A DNA stretch of 64,000 nt from Platerodrilus igneus (Eukaryota > Arthropoda > Insecta > Coleoptera > Lycidae). Both the position numbers and the translations under genes were made by a program. The notes beneath the pieces were generated by a model. The model did no database searches. It saw nothing but the letters and a program-made list of their open reading frames with translations, and had not been told where the DNA came from. The stretch spans positions 6,014,001 to 6,078,000 of the forward strand of contig JARFIW010001670.1 of NCBI GenBank assembly GCA_036346225.1, written 5' to 3'. Each line of letters begins with the position of its first letter. The stretch's first letter is position 1. Below, piece by piece: positions 55,441-64,000 of this stretch.

Positions 55441-55886
55441 AAACACCCACAGCATTAGTACAAATAAAAGACAATTATGACAGTCGGGCAATTCTAAAGT
55501 CAAATGACTATCCCGTAGAACTATCTCTGAGAAACCCAGTTAACGTAGACGAAGTGAACTTTAACGAAATGGAAACAGACGAAAATTTAGAAAACGATTA
55601 CAACCCTTTCGAACACGACAGGATGTTAAGAGAAAATTTAAGTAACATTCATTTCAGTAACGACATCAATAACGAAGAGGAGAGAGAAATTAAAGCCTTA
55701 TGTTTTGAATACCACGATATATTCCATTGCGAAGGAATACCTTTAACCTTTACTAACACAATCAAACACAATTTAGAATTAACGGATAATAAGCCAATTT
55801 TTACCAAAGCATACAGACTACCTCAAGCAAGCCAAGAAGAAGCAGATAGACAGGTAACAGACTTATTAGAGCAGGGGAATAAATAA
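55441..55886 (+). pseudogene. pol: spacer and first residues of reverse transcriptase
   Basis: The open frame (from 55,441, ATG at 55,554) has the connector ending EEREIKALCFEYHDIFHCEG, then the RT start: KHNLELTDNKPIFTKAYRLP, EEADRQVTDLLEQG. It then stops at 55,886, where a normal pol would run on for several hundred residues. The break lies 6 to 10 bp before the 3' LTR. Confidence 0.8.
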
Positions 55887-55896
55887 AGAAACGTGT

Positions 55897-56344
55897 AATG
55901 AAAGTTCACAAGCAAGTTGTGAGAACGGATGTGAAAATACAATGTATTCCAGACGTAAGTGATACTTCAGGTGCAGATCACAGACGGTTATAAAAACCGC
56001 AATTATTAGAATTAAGATTATTACCTTGTATTGTATAAATTGAATAAAGAAATAAGCAGACAGGAGGTCTGCAGTTCCCACAGAAATATGAGGGGTAGGG
56101 ACAACATAAATACCCCGGGAGCCCGAAATCAGTCACTCAGTCTTGAGCGTCACAGCTTTTACATTGTTGGTTATTTAGGCTACTCGCCCTAATTTAACTT
56201 CAATTATTAGTAATTTATACTTAGATTAATTTTAAATAGTTTGTCAAAATTCCACATGTAGTTTCTGAATAAATAAATAATTGTTACAAAAGTTTCGGAA
56301 GAAGACTTTTTAAAAAGGCAGCTCCCAAGGTCCAAAAAGTAACT
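55897..56344 (+). repeat. 3' LTR
   Basis: Matches the 5' LTR over its full length. It is flanked on both sides by CGTGT (55,892-55,896 and 56,345-56,349), which looks like a target duplication around this LTR alone. AATAAA lies near 56,043. It ends in GTAACT. Confidence 0.8.
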
Positions 56345-56979
56345 CGTGTTGCAGTAAAAGCGATTTTTTCCCCTGAGGATTTCCAAGTTCTCCCTTAGGG
56401 TAACCCGTGCCTTATCAATTCTAGGACTTGGTGGCGTCCCTTTAGCACCCCGTATTTTTATTGGAGAGTCAGTATACAAAACAATATTTTTGTTGTGAAA
56501 CCCGCGACCACTCCTCATAAGCTCTACCCCTAGCTTAGTCGGAAGACTGTCGATTACCCTTTACTATAAGGGCGAAGTCGTTTTTTATTGGCGCACAACG
56601 ACCTTGATTGCTTTAAGGTCTGTGTTTGTTCTAGAAATAGTATAAATTAAGTGGTTTTCAGTAGTAAAATGATAATTTATTTTCTGCTGTGGAGATCACA
56701 GTCTGTGAGGTGAGAAGAATAACCTCAGGTATGCAAAACAATGTTGTTAATTATATGCTAGAAAGCTCACTTAAACTTAGGCGATAGGAAGAATATCTTC
56801 AAAAGAGTTCTGAATAACTTTAAGTGTTTTAAACCACCTAGTCTTCAAAATGTTGTATCAATAAGGGGTTTTAATTAAATTAAGTTTGAATACAGCTGAG
56901 TTTTCATAAAATTACTTTTAAAAACTAACTAATATTTGTTCTATTTGCACACAAATTCTAGCTCATACTAAATTCTCAG
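56345..56979. other. Unassigned sequence
   Basis: A minus-strand frame (56,518-56,345 part) reads VLYTDSPIKIRGAKGTPPSP and ..ARVTLRENLEILRGK, less AT-rich than its surroundings. I do not recognise it. The rest is AT-rich without features. Confidence 0.35.
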
Positions 56980-57490
56980 CGAAACACAAAAGTAACGCTT
57001 GGCGTCGTACTTTAACAGTTTTTCAATCTCTATTTATGCGTTTTTGCTGAAAGCTTGGGACTCAATTGTTTGCATAAAATATTAGCCTCTTTTATTTCGG
57101 GCAAGCGTGATGCCAAGTATGAAATATTGGAGGGCCTCCGGCCTTTCATTCGTTTGTAAATTGAAATCAGAAAGTTCTCTATGTTACTGCACGGTCATCG
57201 AGGGTTTTTTTCATATTGGTCGTTAGTTCAGGCGTGAAAAGGCTTGAATTGAATTAGTTTCCCAGCAAATCACGCTTGAAGTTCAGCATTTATTGAAATA
57301 ATGGTCACGATGTATAAACCCATGATGTGAATGTGCGGCACTAATTAAGACTAGCTATACATATACAATATATTAATAAAGATGTTAATTACGTAGCGAC
57401 AAGACGGCACAAAAAAAGGGTCTGCAACATTAGAAATCCTCCTCTAGATATTGTAATTTCATCATTAGTTCAAAGCAATTTTGATTTATA
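56980..57490 (+). repeat. Dispersed repeat X, copy 3
   Basis: Near full-length match to 43,548-44,020: ACAAAAGTAACGCTTGGCGT, GTACTTTAACAG, GAAAGCTTGGGACTCAATTG, AATAATGGTCACG, ACTAATTAAGACTAG. Same orientation as copies 1 and 2. Non-coding. Confidence 0.85.
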
Positions 57491-58409
57491 TGTTTAGCCC
57501 ACCTTTTCTCATTCCTAACGCGTGACTTGATAAATGTTGCCCCTATCTCGCATATCGGTTAGGAACCGTTTCAGAGTCTTGGCGTGGTAATTACACACCG
57601 TGTTGCGACTAGCGATAGCTAAGTTGATTGAACGTACCCTCCAGGGCGAAGAACTGAACGTACCTATCTAGCAGGCCGCCATCTGGGATGAATTTATAGT
57701 GCAATTTACAGTTGAGGTACGGATAATGTCGCGTATGAGAATAGAATACGCTATCTCAAATGTCACTATGCGGTTCGGATTCTCCAACTTTGCGTTTAAA
57801 TCCCAAGGAAGACAGTAATATTTCTAAGAAGGAAGTTAAATTTGCTGCTGTAAAGATGATATGTGTGATACCTGATGTAATTTTATTATGCGGCAACGGA
57901 CCGCGGGCATTTGATGGAATCGTATTAATTACCAGGGGCCTCTCGAACGACATGTTCCAGATGAATATCAGATATGCATGCATAACATAACAATCGATCA
58001 ATGCAAATCAATGACTGCTTAACGAACTAATAATAGTTTTCCAAACGGATATGAATTAATGGTTTGGAATTAAAACCTATAATTGCAGTTTTCAGCATTT
58101 TAAAGCAATTTGATTCAATTGGTTAATGTTTGCTAATTATTTAAAACAGTTAGGTCTGCACGATGTACTGTAATGTTTGTTAATTTTTTTTAAATTTTAT
58201 TCTGCGTTTTATTCTTAGGGAAAGGACAAATAGGAATAATAGGGGAAAGGTGCACACTGAGAAAATTTTCCGCGCGATACCGGCTTAAGAAAAAGTTGGA
58301 TTGAATTTTGACGGCGTCCATACTGGTTATAATAAAGTTCTTCAAGCCAGCGCGGGAAGGATGGGGGAGAATTTTCAAAGTCAATCATTTGAAAATCGCA
58401 AATTAGAAC
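57491..58409. other. No gene recognised
   Basis: A plus frame (57,760-57,990, 76 codons) and a minus frame (58,001-57,756) overlap here without recognisable motifs. Confidence 0.4.
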
Positions 58410-58490
58410 TATGCGTAGTAAAAATAAATAATAAATAAATAACTAAAATAAATAAAAAATAAATAATAAAAATAAAATAGTACATAATAA
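58410..58490. repeat. AAAT-rich simple repeat
   Basis: An interrupted AATA/AAATA tract lies immediately before the left end of the transposon at 58,508. Confidence 0.8.
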
Positions 58491-58507
58491 AAATAGTTTC
58501 CTGTATC

Positions 58508-61500
58508 TATACAGGGTGTTCCTAAAAATGATGCACATGCGGAGAGTGTCATTCCTTATTATTTTGTGATAAAAACTCACATAGCCTTAGGTCCACAAAC
58601 GCTTTTTGGCCGATCTACAAGGTGTTGAAATTTCAAAATTCTTTAGTTTTTTTAATACCTGCAGCAGTTATTGAAATACCTAGATCAAAGTTTGGAATAT
58701 AAGTTAGGCTGCAGGGTTTACATGATTGGGCGAATCTACGGGGTGACATTTTTTAGGGGTTGATCTCACTACCTCCCCGTGAAACTTTTTGAGGTGCACC
58801 GCTGGTAGGTTTTAAAATACAAAATGAATTGTATGTTTTCATTTGAAACTTTTTAGTCTCTTGCAATTTGTCGTACCTGCGACCATTATCGAGAAAAAAA
58901 ATGCTTTTCTGGACATCCTAGCTAAAATTAAAAATTTTAAAATAGTCTAGTAGGTTCTGGCTTTATTGTGGATATCTTCTTTTTATTAATTGTGACAGCT
59001 TGCAATTGAAATCATAACTTGTGTATGCATATTTTTTATAAAATTACAGCTTTAAGTTCTAAACTTGTTACGTGCTGAACTGACGCTACACTTTTGAAAT
59101 AACTTTACTCTACAAGGGCGGAGTGACGTAACGGTAAAACAGTTCCCGACTCGTTTTCAACGGTGTCATGGACGCAAATGCAAAATTGTTAGAGGTATAC
59201 AAATTATGACTTTTCTACTAGATATCTATCCGCTTACCTTGAACGATCGTTAAACTTTTTGTCTATCTAAAGCCTTTGTGCGCCAACCCGCCTGGATAAA
59301 ATTTCAAATTTCAATAAGTCCACTCGAAAGGTAGGTATCTTGAGTACTATTTGAGCGACTCCTACTAGAGGTTGATTACGTATTTTTTACCTCCTACTAG
59401 TTTTAAAATAAACAAAAATAAAAAAAACTCAACCCCGTGTATATCTAGCCCATATTACAACACATGATCTTCAATAATAACTACAAAAACAAACAATGAT
59501 TATAATTTACCCTAATCTGGCCAAATCCGGGTTTAGCTACGAAACTTAAGATTATTAATAACGTAACTTCGTCGTGAAATCTAACAATGTAATTTTTACC
59601 GGCTAACTTCTTTCTAAACTATCGAGCTTTTATCTACACAAATTCGATACAATACGCTCTAAATGCACGGAAGCGTGCACCAATATTAGTAGTTTTTTGT
59701 GAAAACAGACTTTACGCACGTATGAATATTAACAATCAACTCCAATTCTTAGACACGACAAACCGCATGTGACGGTTTTAACTTAATAACTTACATTGTC
59801 CTGGTTTCATTCCTTCAAAATCCCATCCACTTCACGCGCAGAACTCCTCCCAGAAAAAATTTCAAGCTGCTATGGTTGATAAAAGCTTTTCAACATTGGT
59901 CACTCTCCCTACAAGACTTGTATCTAATGTTCACTTAATAGCGTTCGAGAGCCAGTCCAATCACTGTCAGTCTCGATATTTGAATACCGTCTTGTAACGT
60001 AACATACCTGTTTTTCAATGGTTGTCTTGCACTGCGATTGAGTTACAAGAAGTGTCTCGCTGGTCTCCAATAATCTGATCCGACCTGAAGCAATCTTATA
60101 TTATGTGGGGTTGTATAAATTTTAACACCCCATGGATATTGTATTGATTTTCAAGGTCAATATCGTTCTGCCTGTGTGGACGGTCAATTTATTCCTACAC
60201 TTTTACATTTGATCCCAAAGCTGCATCGTTTGTTTGCGTTCCCAAGACATTTTTATGGCTATAGTTTACGAGTATGTGGTTATAGGGTTACGATTTCTTG
60301 GATACGTGTGAATTTATGCAAATAACCTTAATATGCCCAGTTATTTTCCGAGTGTCTATTTGTAATTTTTTAAATTAATACAAAGACTGTAAAGTCCCGG
60401 CCGTTATTATTATTTGTATATAATGTACTAGGTGTTTTACTGTTTATTATTTTTTTATCTTAATTTATTATCACCTTGAAATAGTAACGTTATTAAATGT
60501 AAACTACAAAGTTTCTAAGTTTTCCAGCCTGCTCCCGTGCTAAAAGCTCATTTAACTAACTGAAATTAATAAACTTGTTTCTAGTACCTAACGTTTCATA
60601 AATAACTAGCATTACAAAATAAAAGGTGTAAGAGTGTTTTAAATACTCATTTTAATTCCATAGCAATGCTAAATTTTACGAATTCTGAAATGGCTAAGAT
60701 ACACTTCATCTATGGTCTTGCGAATGGAAATGCAATAGAAGTCGAACATCGGCACATGGAGCGTTATCCCGATGGAATAAAACCTAATCAACGAGTATTA
60801 TCGGATATTCATGGATGCCTGGTACAAACTGGAACTCTTAATAAGAATACCAACGATACAGGTAGATCGCGTACTGTTAAAACATTACAGATTGAAGCAG
60901 CTATTTCAAATGAAATAGAAAACATCCAGACACTAGCACCAGAAAAGCCAGTGAACATATAAATATTTTGGTCGAGTTGCTTGGCGTATACTGCGTGATT
61001 CTCTGTTATACTGTTACCACATTCAAAGAATGCAGACGCTCTTTTCTCAAGATTTACTTTTAAAGATTAATTTCTGTCAGTGGTACCTTAATACGCTAGC
61101 AGAAAACATTCATGTTGATCGTGAAATCATTTTTACTGACAAAGCCAATTTTTCAAAGAATTCCATTATAAATTTTCACAACAACCACATATGTACTGAA
61201 GAAAATCCACATGGAATTTGTTATGAACAGTTTTGGCCCCAATAAATCTAGCCAGTAATCCACAGAAAAACTCGGTGAAGTACCCCACTAAAAATTCTGT
61301 TTCGATGAACTACCGAAAACCTCGACTGTACTAACAAGAATTGTTGCCGACTATCTCAGTGAGACGGAATGCTATTGTACGTCTTAATCGGGAAATTTCT
61401 TGGACGCCACCTGGATCATGCTAGTGTTTTGTATTTGTTTATATTTATAATTTCCCGGGCGAGAATCCAATATAGTGACCAATGTATAGACAACCCCGCG

Positions 61501-61740
61501 CAAGTGCCGAAAACATGTAGTGTTATCAGTGTAACATAAGAGATTCGAAATGCAATCGTCAACCAAGCAAGGTGAACTAACCTTTTACGATACGTGGTTG
61601 TTGTATAGTGCTTGGAATCCTGCATTTCCAGACCACATATACAGCTCCTATATGTTAGACCGTGTCAACATATACAAGCACATCGAAACCAGTTGGAAAC
61701 ATACATGTAAGTAGCAATATTGGATGTCGTTATTTAAACT
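58508..61740 (+). mobile_element. DUF4817-type mariner-superfamily element, decayed
   Basis: The left end TATACAGGGTGTTCC at 58,508-58,522 is followed by the long non-coding, subterminally repetitive leader usual for this group (AAGGTGTTGAAATTTC at 58,620, GGGGTGACATTTTTTAGGGG at 58,740). The transposase gene remains start at 60,666. No matching right end was found by eye, so the right limit is set by the last coding similarity and is approximate. Confidence 0.65.
60666..61720 (+). pseudogene. Mariner-superfamily transposase (DUF4817 type), decayed
   Basis: The first piece (60,666-60,962) is the DUF4817 helix-turn-helix: FTNSEMAKIHFIYGLANGNA, RHMERYPDG. It continues with a linker (NKNTNDTGRSRTVKT, TLQIEAAISNEIENIQTLAP). 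The second piece (61,030-61,245) has FSQDLLLKINFCQWYLNTL, IFTDKANFSKNSIINFHNNH (first catalytic Asp) and ENPHG. Later parts, in broken frames, carry a faint W-x-PP-G-S block near 61,400 and an EIRNAI-like C-terminal block near 61,545. The blocks with the second and third Asp are not clearly preserved. Confidence 0.7.
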
Positions 61741-63390
61741 TACAATATTATTAAGCGTATTTGCGTTATCCGTTCTGTGTTACACCGAACTAGTATTAAG
61801 CCTGCATATATCAAGGGTTCTTCGTCTCAAATCTACCCCGCCGATACACCATATAATCTCGAAGTATATTGGTTTCTAATAGAGTGCTACAGAAAGAATA
61901 ACAAGAAGATGCAAAAACCTGAGATCAGAAACGTGATTCTATCCTAAAACTCATATGGAAAACCATTAGATACAATATTTTTAAAATAAACATAAAACAA
62001 ACGTTAACCATAAGAACACTAATATACCAATTTGTAACTGCTAGTTGAACGGAAGGTTTTCTAAAAATCGAATATTAATTACCCGTGTCTTCATTCTTAG
62101 CCAATTGCAAAACATTTTATTATAACAAAACTGAAACTATCATCTTTACATTAGTTGTGAGAAACGCCAATAGAAAAGCTTTTATACTATTACACGATTA
62201 TGTTTTTAACTACTTTACACAACTATGTTTTTATTACATGTATATGATAAACATTCTTAAGCTAATTATAAAAATCAAATTTATTTAGCCTAATGGAAAA
62301 CGTTTTCGACGAATAGAATTACTATTTAAATTCTTAACCTAACAACAAGAACCTACTCTGTGCACGTTTATAAATTTTATGCAATATTCATTCATTTACA
62401 ATACCTGCAAGTAAATGACAAAAACTCAAATATCAGTTAGAAACAATATTTTAAAAAAATAATACTTGCAAAATCCACGAAGCTCTTCTCCAATTCGTAA
62501 TTATATATCTTCTGCTTCTATTTTAAATTAATGTCCAAATCACCTTACAAGATTTTCATATTATTTATATCTCCATTTAGAAACCAACGTGCATCATCGG
62601 CTTAATTATAATAGCTTTTTATTTAAAGAATTTTCATTACATTTAATAACTTCTATACTTATATGCAAGTTATGTTTAAAACTACCTTCTATATTTACTG
62701 TTTCATGGTATTTATTGATTACGGTATGCGTATTACATACTTCAAAACAGTCTCTTCAAATTAACATTTTTACGATTGAATTTATGAATGAATCTTTTTA
62801 ATCAAACTTCCGGTTTATATACAAAAATTATCCCTTTTTTGGAATGTACTAGTACCGTATGGAATATTTTACACCGTAGTGAAGCAAGATTTTTCAGAAT
62901 AATTCATTAGCGTCGATCGCATGATTGATTCAATAGTGACGCGCACTGTTAATCCTACGCTATCCCCCAGGTTGTTGTGTCATATTTCATCGCCCCTACA
63001 GTGATTGCGAAAGCTAATAAATAATTCTTATAAATTTTATCGGTTTTAACGTTTCTGCTGCTTCTTAGAATAAACGTTTATTTGTTTAATAAGTTCATAC
63101 GAAATTTACGTATTCTCTCGAAACTTCTTCCATAATCTCATATATTTCAGAGAATTCTTTATTTAAAATAAATTTATGTTATACAAAACCCAATTTACAT
63201 GATTAATTTAAAGCTTTAACGGTTTTATAATGCAAACTAGTTGCATTTTTATAAAAAATATTTGCTTTGGCAGTAAAAGGTGTTTTAATACACATTAAGA
63301 TTAAAACGTTATTTTTTTAATAAGATTGATATGATTCCTTAAGCAAAATGAATTTGGGTTTCATTTACTTCTCGTGACCTCTCATTACGT

Positions 63391-63392
<2 letters not shown>
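61741..63392. other. AT-rich stretch, no gene recognised
   Basis: Open frames of 60-70 codons (62,085-62,288; 62,589-62,801) consist of AT-rich codons without motifs. Confidence 0.5.
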
Positions 63393-63430
<38 letters not shown>

Positions 63431-63446
63431 ATGTAAAGGGGGGGGG
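63393..63446. repeat. (AT)17 microsatellite and G9 tract
   Basis: A pure AT run at 63,393-63,426 and a run of nine G at 63,438-63,446. Confidence 0.95.
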
Positions 63447-64000
63447 TACAAGGCGTCTAAGAGTAGATTTGTGTTAAAAAGGGTATATGCCAAACGACAT
63501 AATTCATATATAAGATCCAGTAATTCAAAAACTATATTTTGCCGTACTTTACATATGCTAAAGTATTTACCATTTTAGTTTGAAACGTATGTGCCAAAAG
63601 ATAAACAAGATGACTTAATGACGTTGATACAATGCACGGTACTCAAGGTTTTATACTGAGTTGAAAATTTATAAGCCATTAAAAGTACATTTGCCGTCGG
63701 AAAACCGGACGCGTCTACGGATATCTACAATCAACCAAGCGTCCAGGTCTTGTGTGAATTATTTTGGCTTTTCATTTAAGTAGAATCAACTTTTGGACGA
63801 ATTGTAAATTCAAAATTATAAGTGAATAGTAATATCAAAGATATAATTGGAGAATTGTGAAGTGTTTAGGACCAATGGTAGAAATTAAGATTGTATGTAA
63901 AGACTATAGTTAAGGTATTTGTGACACTAGAGAAAAGAAAAGTTGTTATTGGATAGTTTTATGCTTTTAAAATGTGATTAAGTAAGCTAGTTTTGTTATG
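63447..64000. other. No gene recognised
   Basis: AT-rich sequence to the window end. Confidence 0.5.

Larger units (their letters stand above)
52091..56344 (+). mobile_element. Internally deleted 17.6/297/gypsy-like LTR retrotransposon
   Basis: Two LTRs of about 430-450 bp (52,091-52,523 and 55,897-56,344), roughly nine-tenths identical by eye, flank a primer-binding site, a 1.2-kb AT-rich leader, gag, a protease region and the first residues of RT. The rest of pol (RT, RNase H, integrase) and any env are absent: the frame meets the 3' LTR directly. The gag sequence style (Asn-rich, without CCHC knuckle) and the primer site resemble Drosophila 17.6/297-type elements. It cannot move without help from a complete relative. 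Confidence 0.85.

Noticed and set aside
57770..57790. GGTTCGGATTCTCC as a possible tRNA gene or SINE B box
   Set aside because: No A box or acceptor-stem pairing around it.
62085..62801. Hydrophobic AT-rich frames as small membrane proteins
   Set aside because: The composition is explained by AT richness; no conserved pattern or start context.

Overview
The window looks like transposon-dense, AT-rich DNA from a large, repeat-rich arthropod (most likely insect) genome. I base this on the mix of families: an R1-like LINE, RTE-type LINEs with a CFDP2-like endonuclease, a 17.6/297/gypsy-type LTR element, Bel-Pao, piggyBac, and several Tc1/mariner-superfamily elements of the DUF4817 helix-turn-helix type. 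Coding remains are eukaryotic in style (frameshifted, AT-rich). I see no convincing host gene, rRNA or CRISPR array, and no functional tRNA gene. Family names are recalled from motif knowledge; no database search was possible.

Layout. 1-175 is a partial LTR on the minus strand. About 260-6,060 is one decayed R1-like LINE (minus; ORF1 right, ORF2 left). 7.5-10.5 kb is a decayed RTE-1 LINE (plus) with a tRNA-like SINE in its 5' region. 12.29-14.19 kb is a nested fold-back mariner-type element, followed by a (CCACAA)n array. 15.9-16.6 kb is a zinc-finger protein remnant, 16.87-17.67 kb a 341-bp tandem repeat, and 20.76-21.68 kb a fossil of a recurrent arthropod repeat protein. 21.7-23.4 kb is a second RTE family (minus). 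24.7-27.2 kb is a mosaic of Bel-Pao integrase, an LTR end and RTE-1. 27.27-29.58 kb is a piggyBac element. 28.74-34.04 kb is a giant palindrome whose arms share the piggyBac 5' part and a mariner-type element. 34.3-40.7 kb holds R1-like and RTE-1 pieces, including the best RTE-1 copy. A 1.4-1.8 kb block (mariner-type transposase in Bel-Pao) is duplicated at 40.56-42.35 and 47.10-48.54 kb. 45.8-47.1 kb is an R1-like fragment, and 48.0-50.1 kb Bel-Pao gag/protease with a PHD finger. 52.09-56.34 kb is an internally deleted LTR element. 58.5-61.7 kb is another decayed DUF4817-type element. The rest is AT-rich sequence in which I see no gene.

No pathway links these genes; the common theme is mobile-element decay and rearrangement. 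The most striking structures are (i) RTE-1 3' modules chained head to tail at three loci with the same junction, (ii) two fold-back elements of the same transposase class, one with three nested pairs of ends, and (iii) the 5.3-kb palindrome whose arms are nearly identical outside and riddled with small indels near the centre. The last may be a real inverted duplication or a fold-back read artefact.
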